Positions 51,401-61,961 of a stretch of 64,000 nt of DNA are shown here, one piece after another. Location of the stretch: contig CADEFT010000027.1 of assembly GCA_902826685.1 (NCBI GenBank), positions 1-64,000 of the forward strand. The letters are read 5' to 3'. Source of the DNA: an uncultured Acidobacteriota bacterium (lineage in GTDB: Bacteria; Acidobacteriota; Terriglobia; Bryobacterales; Bryobacteraceae). Position 1 is the first letter of the stretch, and each line of letters starts with the position of its first letter. The notes under the pieces are model-generated. The model did no database searches. It saw nothing but the letters and a program-made list of their open reading frames with translations, and had not been told where the DNA came from. The position numbers and the translations under genes were made by a program.

Positions 51401-51457
51401 GACTCCAGGGGCCGCTTCTCGAAGGCGACCACCAAGGTCTTCTTCGGAGCCTACTAA
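48425..51457 (+). CDS. OmpA-like, PKD and Ig-like repeat envelope protein
   Basis: The 1010-aa protein has a signal peptide (LLAALFLTSFAYGQ), an OmpA/Pal-like peptidoglycan-binding domain near the N-terminus (about 30-135, VKLVGHGDDRGSDRSNDKLGAQRA), a Gly/Ala run, a coiled coil (about 180-230), a strand-rich region that may be an outer-membrane barrel (about 280-475), a PKD domain (about 510-595), four Ig-like repeats of about 78 residues (about 600-910), and a second PKD domain. Each repeat carries a variant of ENADQVVIDGIG and of TTTYRLTASNRFG. It is likely an outer-membrane or surface protein tying the envelope to external structures. A strong terminator follows. Confidence 0.88.
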   Translation: MRSRMSQRLLAALFLTSFAYGQGLETTASKDDWEEINFEYGSSVLVDGYPTLLKLAELLKAFPAYKVKLVGHGDDRGSDRSNDKLGAQRANTVKEFLTKYGANPGQIDAQTAGKRRPKVSGRSPEARFLNRRVDAAVTDGQGRVVGSGSVADAIRAMQGQAGAGGPGGAGGPGGAGAGAGARAADDAVLKRLDKLDEIANMLRDLKKENDDLKRELDALKNSQAASQTAMQNELKNLPKPLSASEMQTITEKTANDAILKNRMPRFQMLGMNAGVDDAGKLTFTGSGRYFAPINKHFALQAQGEYLYFRDRKEGQFDIGMVNRIGSFQTGLFGSFKNVQLNEFQNGGTLGQGSAVFDYIFKQGKVGLFGSKAFLDNRLIARNSIARTLEIQTLLKAVDQIGGQATLGVYKDIYAEGNFGYLKSYGNADRPGGTLRFIFPLSEQLAFTLEGGMNETFLGRSNNGRVVAGLRFGNWIRPKDYAAVDHPVPADVPRVRYELITRRVRTGNDAPVADAGPDQLGINPGDVTLDGSASYDPEGDPITYRWTQVAGPAVSIAGASTSRATFAAVEGQSYAFRLTVSDDRNSSSSARVNVTVSRNPQVRITRFQANPPTINAGQSSTLTWATENADQVVIDGIGPVSGTSTQVAPLQTTTYRLTASNRFGAVNETVTVTVLQAQVRILSFTAAPMTIRPGESTSLAWQTENADSVEITNVGGVAQNGTQTVSPTEDTTYLMTARNRFGSTTAQVAVKISTDGEAPRILRFSVTPGEIGRGEQATLFWQVENATNVNISSIGAVTPIDSREVSPLDTTRYILTATNRAGESRAEVTLNVIPPVRIISFSANPPTSPRPGAPVVLSWTTEGASEVVLDGVGAVSANGSSTVSPNADTSYTLRAVGRRGGAVTARVDVKVTIEGPVDGRAPIADAGPNQITTNREIRLDGTRSFHPDGLVIGYSWRAIGRQPELILGADTATPTVRFANLAFGEYVFELTVTDSRGRFSKATTKVFFGAY

Positions 51458-51480
51458 CAACCACAATGCTTGCGGGATAC

Positions 51481-51514
51481 GGGCGGTCCTAACGGACCGC
51501 CCGTTTTCTTTTTT
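51481..51514 (+). terminator. Rho-independent terminator after the OmpA-like gene
   Basis: The perfect 9-bp stem GGGCGGTCC/GGACCGCCC with loop TAAC is followed by GTTTTCTTTTTT. It lies 24 bases after the stop at 51457 and seven bases before the YbaK start at 51521, so it separates the two transcription units. Confidence 0.93.
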
Positions 51515-51520
51515 GAGACC

Positions 51521-51994
51521 ATGGCCGCCAAGACCAACGCCCTCCGGCTCCTCGACCAGTTGGGCGTTCCCTACCAGACACGGGAGTACGAAGTCGACCC
51601 GGAAGATCTGTCCGCCGAGACAGTGGCGGCCAAGGTGGGCTTGCCTTGTGAGCAGGTGTTCAAGACGCTGGTGGCCATCGGCGATCGCAACGGGCCGTGC
51701 CTGGCGGTGATTCCCGGCAACCTGCAGCTCGATCTGAAGGCGCTGGCGCGCGTGACGGGCGACCGCAAGGTGGAAACGGCGCCGCTCAAGGACGTGCAGA
51801 ATCTCACCGGCTACATGCGAGGAGCAGTGACGGCGTTCGGGTGCCGCAAGCCCTATCCCGTCTATCTGGATGAAACGGCGATTCTTTGGGACATCATCTC
51901 AGTCTCGGGCGGCATGCGCGGCCTGCAGGTATTCCTCGCGCCGGACGACTACGCGCGCGCCACCGGTGCCGTTTTCCACGCCATCGCGAAATAG
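51521..51994 (+). CDS. ybaK: Cys-tRNA(Pro)/Cys-tRNA(Cys) deacylase YbaK-like
   Basis: The 157-aa protein is of the YbaK/EbsC editing family, with CEQVFKTLVAIGD, VIPGNLQLDLKALARVTG and LDETAILWDIISVSGGMRG. It hydrolyses misacylated tRNA in trans. ATG 51521 follows the terminator. The PspC gene comes 51 bases later. Confidence 0.87.
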   Translation: MAAKTNALRLLDQLGVPYQTREYEVDPEDLSAETVAAKVGLPCEQVFKTLVAIGDRNGPCLAVIPGNLQLDLKALARVTGDRKVETAPLKDVQNLTGYMRGAVTAFGCRKPYPVYLDETAILWDIISVSGGMRGLQVFLAPDDYARATGAVFHAIAK

Positions 51995-52045
51995 GGAACG
52001 GACCGTCCGCGAGTTGCGTATTCCTCAATCGAAGGAGACTTCACG

Positions 52046-52369
52046 ATGTACTGCACCAAATGTGGCGTCGCCCTGGATGACGCTGTGCGCTACTGTTCGC
52101 AATGCGGAGCGGCGACGGGCAATGCCCCTGCCCCCGCTCCGGCACCCTACCGCCCGCTGGTTCGGCCGTTCGAAGGCCGGAAGGTGGCAGGCGTGTGCCT
52201 GGGACTGGCCAATTACTGGGGAATCGATCCCGTGCTGGTGAGAGTGATGTTTGTCGCGCTGGCGGTGTTCCCCGCGCTGCCGGCGATCATCCCTTACATC
52301 GTCTGCTGGGTGATCATGCCCAACGAGCAGCGGCAGATCGCGGGGAGCACCGTTCCAAGCCAGGCCTAG
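52046..52369 (+). CDS. PspC domain protein with N-terminal zinc ribbon
   Basis: The 107-aa protein has a zinc ribbon (MYCTKCGVALDDAVRYCSQCG: C3, C6, C17, C20), a proline/alanine linker, and a PspC domain with RKVAGVCLGLANYWGID, one or two helices (about 67-88) and a short tail. PspC proteins respond to membrane stress. It follows AAGGAG before ATG 52046. The 3' end overlaps that of the mscL gene, which is convergent, by four bases. Confidence 0.85.
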   Translation: MYCTKCGVALDDAVRYCSQCGAATGNAPAPAPAPYRPLVRPFEGRKVAGVCLGLANYWGIDPVLVRVMFVALAVFPALPAIIPYIVCWVIMPNEQRQIAGSTVPSQA

Positions 52370-52776
52370 CGCCGCGCCAGCAGATCGCGAATCTCGCCCA
52401 ACAGTTTCTGTTCCGGCGACGGACCCGGAGGCGGCGCGGGAGCCGCCTTCGGCATGATGCTGTTCACCCACTTGACGAGTAGAAATATGCAGAACGCCAA
52501 CAGAACGAAGTTGATGACTACGGTGATAAAACTTCCATAGGCAAACACGGCCGCGCCGGCTTTCTTGGCGTCGGCTAGAGTCGTGTACGTCTTGCCGTCG
52601 AGCGGCATGAACATGTTGCTGTAATCGATGCCGCCGGTGACCGACCCCACCACCGGCATAATGAGATCGCCCACCAGTGAATCGACGATCTTTCCAAACG
52701 CTCCTCCGATGATGACGCCGACCGCCAGGTCCATCACGCTGCCTTTGCTGATGAATTCCTTAAATTCGCCCAACAT
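52366..52776 (-). CDS. mscL: Large-conductance mechanosensitive channel MscL
   Basis: The 136-aa protein is of normal MscL length and pattern: MLGEFKEFISKGSVMDLAVGVIIGGAFGKIV at the N-terminus with the pore helix, a periplasmic loop (about 45-75) and the second helix (FITVVINFVLLAFCIFLL, about 80-105), then the C-terminal helix. It opens on membrane tension to release solutes on osmotic downshock. ATG 52776 has a good ribosome-binding site (GGAAAGGG); a longer frame to 52809 runs through a hairpin and is less likely. Confidence 0.95.
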   Translation of the reverse strand: MLGEFKEFISKGSVMDLAVGVIIGGAFGKIVDSLVGDLIMPVVGSVTGGIDYSNMFMPLDGKTYTTLADAKKAGAAVFAYGSFITVVINFVLLAFCIFLLVKWVNSIMPKAAPAPPPGPSPEQKLLGEIRDLLARR

Positions 52777-52796
52777 TTTGTTCACCCTTTCCTGTT

Positions 52797-52817
52797 CCAG
52801 CCGCGCCATGCGGCTGG
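52797..52817. repeat. Inverted repeat in mscL leader
   Basis: The 8-bp arms CCAGCCGC and GCGGCTGG surround the loop GCCAT (GC-rich, perfect). It lies about 21-41 bases upstream of the mscL start, just after the predicted transcription start, so the mRNA could begin with this stem. Confidence 0.55.
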
Positions 52818-52823
52818 ACTAAC

Positions 52824-52852
52824 GTTATAGCGTGAAAGACGGCACCATGCAA
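52824..52852 (-). promoter_or_regulatory. Predicted mscL promoter
   Basis: On the minus strand TTGCAT (52852-52847) and TATAAC (52829-52824) are spaced by 17 bases, a good match to a sigma-70 type promoter. Transcription would start near 52817, giving a leader of about 40 bases that includes the 8-bp inverted repeat. Confidence 0.6.
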
Positions 52853-53019
52853 ATGGACGCCCGCCGCCGTTTTGGACTTGCCGCAATCCACCCGAAATAT
52901 CTCAACCAACCGGCCCCGGAAATCGTGTATCTTCGTGAAAGGAACACGATGCGGATTGCATTCCAGCCCGGCGTTCGAGTACAAAGAATGGGCGTGCAAA
53001 TTTTGGGAGGGATTGAGAG

Positions 53020-53247
53020 ATGGTGACCTGTCCTGCATGCGAAGCAGCGATCGATGTGGAAGAAGACGAACTGGATGAAGGAGATCCGCTCAGCTGCGAT
53101 GAATGCGGAGCAAGCCTGCGCGTAGTGGGCGTTGAGCCCCTGGAACTGGAGTCGGACGACGACGACGAGGAGGAAGAGGAAGAAGACGAGGATTACGACG
53201 AGGACGAAGACGAAGAGGAAGAAGACGAGGAAGAAGAGGATTGGTAG
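53020..53247 (+). CDS. LysW-like zinc-ribbon protein with long acidic tail
   Basis: The 75-aa protein has the LysW-type ribbon C4-P-A-C7 and C26-D-E-C29, with SLRVVGVEPLELE after it, as in amino-group carrier proteins. Instead of the usual short tail ending in EDWGE, residues 46-74 are almost entirely Asp and Glu, and the protein ends in EEDW with no final Glu. In LysW the C-terminal Glu carries the substrate. It is the first of five overlapping genes. Ribosome-binding site GGGAGGGA precedes ATG 53020. Function unknown. Confidence 0.8.
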   Translation: MVTCPACEAAIDVEEDELDEGDPLSCDECGASLRVVGVEPLELESDDDDEEEEEEDEDYDEDEDEEEEDEEEEDW

Positions 53248-53621
53248 AGCGCCGGTTGATTTTTCCCATGGTGCTGAGCGCGGTCCTGGCGCGGGCGGAG
53301 AAGCCCGCTAAGCCGGGACCGGCCATCGTTTCAGGCACCGTGTTCCGCGAGCCGGGGCTGGCCCTGGCGGGTGCCGAAATCGAACTGCAACCCGATGCCG
53401 GGGCGGGTGCGTCTAACCGGAAGAAGAGGAAACCGGTGAAGGGGCAATCGGACACAAGAGGCGAGTTCTCTTTTCGGGTTCCAGCGGTACCCATGCGCTA
53501 TACTGTGCGCGTGCGGGCGCCCGGTTTCATCGAAGAGACGAAAGCGGTCTCCATTCAAGGGGAAGAGCGGCAGGATGTTTTCTTCACCCTGGAGGCGGCC
53601 GGCAAGGAGGCTTCGCAATGA
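53241..53621 (+). CDS. Carboxypeptidase-regulatory-like domain protein
   Basis: The 126-aa protein has a short signal-like N-terminus (LIFPMVLSAVLARAEK) and a beta-sandwich (IVSGTVFREPGLALAGAEIEL, GEFSFRVPAVPMRYTVRVRAPGF) typical of the carboxypeptidase-regulatory fold. It starts at TTG 53241, overlapping the LysW-like gene by seven bases; TTG 53256 and ATG 53268 are alternatives. Its stop overlaps the next gene by four bases. Confidence 0.72.
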   Translation: MVERRLIFPMVLSAVLARAEKPAKPGPAIVSGTVFREPGLALAGAEIELQPDAGAGASNRKKRKPVKGQSDTRGEFSFRVPAVPMRYTVRVRAPGFIEETKAVSIQGEERQDVFFTLEAAGKEASQ

Positions 53622-54019
53622 CATCCCGGCGCTATATCGCGATCGCGGCGGCGCTGACCGCATCGGCGTTTCTGGCGGCGCAACAGGTGCCGAAGCAAAA
53701 TACGCCTCCGCTGTTCCGGGGGGAAAAGCGCAAAAAGGACGACGATGGCAAGACGCGCAGCCTAAGCGGCGTGGTGAAGGATGAGGGCGATAAGAACGTC
53801 GCCGGCGCCATCGTTCAGTTGAAGGACACCAAGTCTCTTCAAGTCCGTTCGTTCTTCACCAAGGAAGACGGCAACTACCACTTCCATGGCTTGAGCGCGG
53901 ACGTGGATTATCAGATCAAGGCGGAACACCAGGGCGCGGCCAGCGGGGTCAAGACGCTGAGCGTATTCGACTCGCGCAAGGCCGCCGTGATCAACCTCAA
54001 ACTGGAACCGAAGAAGTAG
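53618..54019 (+). CDS. Carboxypeptidase-regulatory-like domain protein
   Basis: The 133-aa protein has a signal peptide (RYIAIAAALTASAFLAAQ), a charged linker (FRGEKRKKDDDG) and a beta-sandwich (LSGVVKDEGDKNVAGAIVQL, DGNYHFHGLSADVDYQIKAEH). It is related in fold to the preceding protein. It overlaps both neighbours (ATGA; TAGTG). Confidence 0.75.
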   Translation: MTSRRYIAIAAALTASAFLAAQQVPKQNTPPLFRGEKRKKDDDGKTRSLSGVVKDEGDKNVAGAIVQLKDTKSLQVRSFFTKEDGNYHFHGLSADVDYQIKAEHQGAASGVKTLSVFDSRKAAVINLKLEPKK

Positions 54020-54543
54020 TGGGCCTCCTGCTGCTGTTGGCCCTTGGCCTGGAGCCGGTGGCGCTGCACAACGTTTCGTCGGGCCAGGTGGAGCGTATCC
54101 CGATCGATGGAGGCATCACGGTGATAACGTTCGTCTCCGCCGTCTGCCCGGTTTCAAGCGACTACGGCGATCGCATGGCGGCGCTTTACCGGGAGTATTC
54201 GGGACGCGCCCGTTTTCTGTTCGTCAACTCCAACCACAACGAGCCGGTGGACATGGTGCGCAAGCACGCCAGGGCGTCCGAATATCCGTTCCCCGTCTAT
54301 CGCGACGTGGGAAACGTGCTTGCCGACCGGCTGGGCGCGACGATGACACCCCAGGCGTTCGTATTGGACCACGCCGGACAGGTGCGCTATCGGGGCCACA
54401 TTGAAGACTCGCGCAACCCCGCCCGTACGCGAGTGCGCGGGCTTGGCGACGCAATCGCGTCGCTGCTCGAAGCAAAGCCCGTTACCGTGACCGGAACGAA
54501 AGCCTTCGGCTGCACTATCAAGCGTCTGAGGAAAACATGGTGA
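54019..54543 (+). CDS. Thioredoxin-fold (redoxin-like) exported protein
   Basis: The 174-aa protein has an N-terminal hydrophobic segment (LLLLLALGLEP), then a thioredoxin fold with one cysteine in VSAVCPVSSDYG and cis-Pro in TMTPQAFVLD. The single cysteine in CPVSS resembles the redoxin/SCO-like proteins of Planctomycetota, which lack the second active-site Cys. GTG 54019 overlaps the previous stop. Another Cys lies near the C-terminus (FGCTIKR). Confidence 0.78.
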   Translation: MGLLLLLALGLEPVALHNVSSGQVERIPIDGGITVITFVSAVCPVSSDYGDRMAALYREYSGRARFLFVNSNHNEPVDMVRKHARASEYPFPVYRDVGNVLADRLGATMTPQAFVLDHAGQVRYRGHIEDSRNPARTRVRGLGDAIASLLEAKPVTVTGTKAFGCTIKRLRKTW

Positions 54544-54986
54544 TTGCCGCCTTTCTGCTTTTGGCCGCCCTGTCACCGGTGAACGAATCGGGCTATGCCA
54601 AGCTGGTGGCCCAGCACAAGGGCAAGGTGGTGCTGGTGAACTTCTGGGCCACCTATTGCGTGCCTTGCCGGGCGGAGATGCCCGCCTTGGTTCGCCTCGA
54701 ACAAAAGCTGAAGCCGCGCGGCTTTCAACTGATCACCGTGTCGGCCGATGAACCGGAACAGGAAGCCGCCGCCGCGAAGTTTCTCGACGTGTCGAAGGTT
54801 CCCGCGCCGCACTATATTCGCCGCGCCGCCGACGACGACAAGTTCGTCAACGCGCTCGATCCGAAATGGAGCGGCGCGCTGCCCGCTTCGTTCCTCTACG
54901 ACAAGACGGGCAGGAAAGTGCGCGCGTTCTTCGGCGAAGCGGATCTGAAAGCGGTGGAAGCGGCCATCACCGCGCTGCTCAAATAG
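54537..54986 (+). CDS. TlpA-like thiol-disulfide oxidoreductase
   Basis: The 149-aa protein has an N-terminal signal or anchor (VIAAFLLLAALSP), a thioredoxin fold with CVPC (NFWATYCVPCRAEMP) and cis-Pro in LPASFLYD. It would reduce or oxidise disulfides in exported proteins. It overlaps the previous gene by seven bases and its 3' end overlaps the quinone oxidoreductase gene by eight bases on the other strand. Confidence 0.87.
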   Translation: MVIAAFLLLAALSPVNESGYAKLVAQHKGKVVLVNFWATYCVPCRAEMPALVRLEQKLKPRGFQLITVSADEPEQEAAAAKFLDVSKVPAPHYIRRAADDDKFVNALDPKWSGALPASFLYDKTGRKVRAFFGEADLKAVEAAITALLK

Positions 54987-55893
54987 TCAGAATCACTTTG
55001 CCGGTGTTCCGGTTGGCGGCTACGTACTGATGCGCTTCGGCCGCTTGCGCGATCGGGAACTCCTTATCGACGATCAGGCGCAGCCTGCCGGACACCAGAT
55101 CGGGCCAGAAACGCTCTTCAAACTGCCGCTTGATATCCGCCTGCTCGGCCGTGGGGCGCGAGCGCAGCGTCGAGCCGATCACCCGCAGCCGCTTCATCAA
55201 CAGGTGGGACATGTTGAGTTCGCCCTTGGAGCCGCCCAGCAATCCGATATTCACCAGCCGGCCGAAACGTTTGAGCATCGCAATGTTTTTGGGCAGGTAG
55301 GACCCGCCGATGCAATCGAGGATCACATCCATCGGCGGCAGTTCGGCGGCAAAGTCCTGTTCCTTATAATTGACCGCCTTTTCCGCGCCCAGTTGGCGGC
55401 AGAATGCGGCTTTGTCTTCCGAGCCAACGGTGACGTAAGGAACCGCACCCGCGGCGCGCGCCAGTTGAATGGCCGCCGTGCCGACGCCGCTCGCTCCGGC
55501 GTGAATCAGGATCGATTCGCCCGATTGCAACCCCGCTTCGAGAAACAGGTTGAGGAAGGCCGTGTACCAGACTTCGGGAAAGGCGGCGCCCTGTGAGAAC
55601 GTCCAGGTCTCGGGCAGACGGTGCAGCATGCGCTCGTCAACGGCCACCTTTTCGGCATAGCCGCCGCCGGGAAGAAGCGCGCAGACGCGGGTTGCGGTGC
55701 CTTCGATCACGCCCGCCACTTCAAGCCCAAGGATATCGGTGACCCCTGGCGGAGGCGGATAGACGCCCTTGGCCTGCATCAGATCGGCGCGGTTGACCCC
55801 CGCTGCGCGCACGCGAATCAGAACCTGGCCGGGACCGGCCACGGGGTCCGGAACATCCGCCCATTCGAGATTCGAACCGGTGACAGCTTTCAC
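54979..55893 (-). CDS. NAD(P)H-quinone oxidoreductase (zeta-crystallin type)
   Basis: The 304-aa protein is a zinc-free medium-chain dehydrogenase: MKAVTGSNLEWADVPDPV at the N-terminus, HAGASGVGTAAIQLARAAGA with the NAD(P) fold, and the VILTI C-terminus. It would reduce quinones or enones with NADPH. GTG 55893 overlaps the DUF1501 stop (GTGA), making it the last gene of the five-gene operon. Confidence 0.9.
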   Translation of the reverse strand: MKAVTGSNLEWADVPDPVAGPGQVLIRVRAAGVNRADLMQAKGVYPPPPGVTDILGLEVAGVIEGTATRVCALLPGGGYAEKVAVDERMLHRLPETWTFSQGAAFPEVWYTAFLNLFLEAGLQSGESILIHAGASGVGTAAIQLARAAGAVPYVTVGSEDKAAFCRQLGAEKAVNYKEQDFAAELPPMDVILDCIGGSYLPKNIAMLKRFGRLVNIGLLGGSKGELNMSHLLMKRLRVIGSTLRSRPTAEQADIKRQFEERFWPDLVSGRLRLIVDKEFPIAQAAEAHQYVAANRNTGKVILTI

Positions 55894-57287
55894 GCGATGG
55901 CGTCCTTGACGAGCTTTCCGTGCACGTCGGTGAGCCGGAAATAGCGTCCCATATATTTGTAGGTGAGCCTGGTGTGGTCGATGCCCGCCAGGTGCAGAAT
56001 GGTCGCCTGCAGGTCGTGCACATGAACCGGATCGCGCACGACGTTGTAGCCGTAGTCGTCGGTCTCGCCGATGCTCACGCCGGGTTTGACTCCGCCGCCC
56101 GCCATCCAGACGGTGAAGCAGCGCGGATGATGATCGCGTCCATAGTCATCGGCGGTGAGGCGGCCCTGGCAATAGACGGTTCGTCCGAATTCCCCGCCCC
56201 AGATCACCAGCGTATCGTCCAGCATGCCGCGCTGTTTCAGATCCTGAATCAAGGCCGCGGCGGGCTGGTCGGTTTCCTTGCAGCGCTTGGGCAGCCCTTC
56301 GGGCAGCTTGCCGTGATGATCCCAGTCGCGATGGAAAAGTTGAATGAAGCGCACACCGCGTTCGGCGAGGCGGCGCGCCAGCAGGCAGTTATAGGCGAAC
56401 GTGCCAGGCTTCTTCGAATCCGGTCCATAGAGCTCGAAGGTCGCCGGCGATTCCCTGGCCAGATCGGTCAACTCAGGCACCGACGTCTGCATGCGAAACG
56501 CCATCTCATATTGCGCGATGCGCGTGCCGATCTCTGGATCGCCCAGTTCGTCGGCCTTCAATTGATTCATCGCCTTCAGCGAATCGAGATACTGGCGGCG
56601 GTTGGCTGGAGAGAATCCGTTGGGATTGGAGAGATACAGCACCGGGTCGCCGATGGAGCGGAACTTGACGCCCTGATAGCGGGAGGGAAGAAAGCCGCTG
56701 CCCCACAGCCGGTCGTACAAGGGCTGGCCGGTGCCACCCTGGCCCGGAGAAATCATGACGACGAACGCCGGCAGATCCTCGGTCTCCGCGCCGAGGCCAT
56801 AGGCAAGCCACGAACCCATGCTCGGGCGGCCGGCAATCTGAAAGCCGGTCATGAAGAACGTCACGGCGGGATCGTGATTGATCGCCTCGGTATGCATCGA
56901 CTTCACGAAGGTAAGCCGATCGGCGATCTTCGCCGTGTGCGGCAGCAGTTCGCTCACCCACGCCGCCGATTGGCCGTGGCGGGCGAACTGGAACTTCGAC
57001 GGCACCACGGGGAAGCTCGATTGGGTGGCCGACATGCCGGTGAGCCGCTGGCCGCCGCGAACCGACTCGGGCAGATCGGTGTTTTGATACTCCACCAGCT
57101 TGGGCTTGTAGTCGAACAGTTCCATTTGCGACGGACCGCCCGACTGGAACAGGTAAATGATGCGCTTGGCCTTGGGAGCGAAATGCGGCAGGCCGGCCAA
57201 TCCGCCCTTGCCGTTGAGCAGCGTGGCGATCGCCGGGATGCCGAGTCCGGTAGCGGTGCGCGAGAAGAAGAGACGCCTTGTGATCAC
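55890..57287 (-). CDS. DUF1501 domain protein
   Basis: The 465-aa protein has a Tat-like signal (TRRLFFSRTATGLGIPAIATLL), then DUF1501 with YLFQSGGPSQMELFDYKPKL, SMHTEAINHDPAVTFFMTG and GGEFGRTVYCQ. It belongs to a different subgroup from the copy at 32261: only motifs are shared. ATG 57287 lies one base after the DUF1549 stop. It probably works with that protein. Confidence 0.9.
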   Translation of the reverse strand: MITRRLFFSRTATGLGIPAIATLLNGKGGLAGLPHFAPKAKRIIYLFQSGGPSQMELFDYKPKLVEYQNTDLPESVRGGQRLTGMSATQSSFPVVPSKFQFARHGQSAAWVSELLPHTAKIADRLTFVKSMHTEAINHDPAVTFFMTGFQIAGRPSMGSWLAYGLGAETEDLPAFVVMISPGQGGTGQPLYDRLWGSGFLPSRYQGVKFRSIGDPVLYLSNPNGFSPANRRQYLDSLKAMNQLKADELGDPEIGTRIAQYEMAFRMQTSVPELTDLARESPATFELYGPDSKKPGTFAYNCLLARRLAERGVRFIQLFHRDWDHHGKLPEGLPKRCKETDQPAAALIQDLKQRGMLDDTLVIWGGEFGRTVYCQGRLTADDYGRDHHPRCFTVWMAGGGVKPGVSIGETDDYGYNVVRDPVHVHDLQATILHLAGIDHTRLTYKYMGRYFRLTDVHGKLVKDAIA

Positions 57288-57288
57288 C

Positions 57289-60279
<2,991 letters not shown>

Positions 60280-60287
60280 TTACATAA

Positions 60288-61961
60288 CTATCTTATGCCG
60301 CTGGTCAGTTCGAGAGCGGCGCCGAGCCCTCCCACACGCTGGATACCGGGCACGAAGAATTTGCGCAGGAACTCCTCGTCGGTGCCTTGGAAACGGCCGA
60401 CGTCGGCTCGCAGGCGGATATCGCCGGGAGCGACCGCGGCTGCAAAGAGAGCCCATAGAGCGGCGTCGCCCGAAGCCCGGATCTCCACACGGCCGGGATG
60501 CTGTGTCTGAAGCCAGCCAAGCGCGGTGAGAATATCCTGCACGCGGTTCTGGTCGTCGGTGCGATGGAAGGTGTAGAAGTGGCGCGCTTTGGTGTCACGT
60601 CCGGCGCCCGTCCACACTTTCAAACTCAAGGAAGGCGCGCCGGCGGGCGCCGCTTCCCCGATGGCCAGCACGGCCGTGCCGTTGCCGCCGTGGTAAGTGC
60701 CGGTGATCCGATCGCCTTTGCCGGGGCGGCTCAGCGTCACCGACTCCCCGTGGCGTTCCACGTCCACCTTGGCGGGCGCTTCCACCGAAAGCGCGTAGCG
60801 CATTGCCTCGCGATCGGGCATCGGCGCGCGCGTCATCCATTTCCATTGTTCGAAGACGCCCGCCTGATCGAGTGCATTCGAAGGGCGCTCCATGTTCGAC
60901 CACACGAGCATGTCCGGATCCCGCTCCACTTTGTAGGGCTGTTCGGAAATCTTGCCCGTGTCTTTGCCCAACAGATGCCTGGCGAAGAAGGTGTACATGG
61001 CTTCGCGGCTGTCGCGGTTGTAGTTGTGCGGCGCGTCGAACTGCTGCGCCGCCACCGAAGGACCGGCATCGAGTAATGAATAGACTCCTTGAATCGCCGG
61101 ATACTCATTGCGGGGAACGTTTTTGGTCCAGTCGCCGGTAGCGGCCACCAGCAGCATCGGCCGGGGCGCCGTCATCGCCCCGATATCCACGTTCGACGTG
61201 TCGTGCCGCAAGCCCGGCGCATTCTCGCACGGGGAACCTCCCTGCATGATGCCGCTGATCATGTTGACCGGAACGGCGACCTTGATGCGGTCGTCGACAG
61301 CCGTCAGCAGAAACGTTTGGGTTCCACCGCCCGAAGCGCCGGTGGCGCCGAGACGCTCCGCATCGACGTCCGGGAGGCTTTCCAGGAAATCGACGGCGCG
61401 AATGGAATTCCATAATTGCAGACCGAGCGGTCCGAAATTATACAGATCCTCGCGCGGCCCCCCAAAGACGTGTGGCGTCTGGGTTGTATCGTTGTAGCCC
61501 ACCATGTCGTAAGCGAAGACGACGTAACCCTGGCGGGCCAGGTTGATGCATCGCGCCGGGATGGAGCCGTCTTTCCCGTCCTCGATGCGGCCACGCTTCC
61601 AGTGGCCGTGGGGGGAAACGATGCCGGGGAACTTGCCCTGCTTACCGAGCGGGCGGTAAAGGTTACCGCCCAGGTAGTAGCCCGGCATGGTCTCCACCCA
61701 CACCTTCTCGATGGAGTAACCCTCGCGGTCGATGCGGTCGAAGATCTGCGACCGCACCTCGCCATGATAGGGCATCGGCAGCAGCCCGGAGGCGGCGAGG
61801 ATTTGTTTGCGCAGATGTTCCCGTCGAGCCTTCCACTCCTCGGCCGAGCCATAGCGCGGCATGGTGTAGGCGTAGTTGGTGCCTTCCTTGGCTTCCAGGC
61901 GGCGGTCAGCCTGTTGAGCCGCCAGAGGCAGCGCGGCGATCAGGATCCAGGCGTGTTTCAT
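60288..61961 (-). CDS. Secreted alpha/beta hydrolase (acetyl xylan esterase/dienelactone type)
   Basis: The 557-aa protein has a signal peptide (MKHAWILIAALPLAAQ) and an alpha/beta-hydrolase domain of the AXE1/Abhydrolase_7 type with GATGASGGGTQTFL (nucleophile elbow GASGG), VIFAYDMVGY-like DMVGYNDT and PHNYNRDSREAMYTF (His). A C-terminal second domain follows (about 420-557). It likely cleaves esters from plant polymers. It overlaps the fatty-acid oxidation gene by four bases (ATGA) and precedes the PSC1 protein by eight. Confidence 0.85.
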   Translation of the reverse strand: MKHAWILIAALPLAAQQADRRLEAKEGTNYAYTMPRYGSAEEWKARREHLRKQILAASGLLPMPYHGEVRSQIFDRIDREGYSIEKVWVETMPGYYLGGNLYRPLGKQGKFPGIVSPHGHWKRGRIEDGKDGSIPARCINLARQGYVVFAYDMVGYNDTTQTPHVFGGPREDLYNFGPLGLQLWNSIRAVDFLESLPDVDAERLGATGASGGGTQTFLLTAVDDRIKVAVPVNMISGIMQGGSPCENAPGLRHDTSNVDIGAMTAPRPMLLVAATGDWTKNVPRNEYPAIQGVYSLLDAGPSVAAQQFDAPHNYNRDSREAMYTFFARHLLGKDTGKISEQPYKVERDPDMLVWSNMERPSNALDQAGVFEQWKWMTRAPMPDREAMRYALSVEAPAKVDVERHGESVTLSRPGKGDRITGTYHGGNGTAVLAIGEAAPAGAPSLSLKVWTGAGRDTKARHFYTFHRTDDQNRVQDILTALGWLQTQHPGRVEIRASGDAALWALFAAAVAPGDIRLRADVGRFQGTDEEFLRKFFVPGIQRVGGLGAALELTSGIR

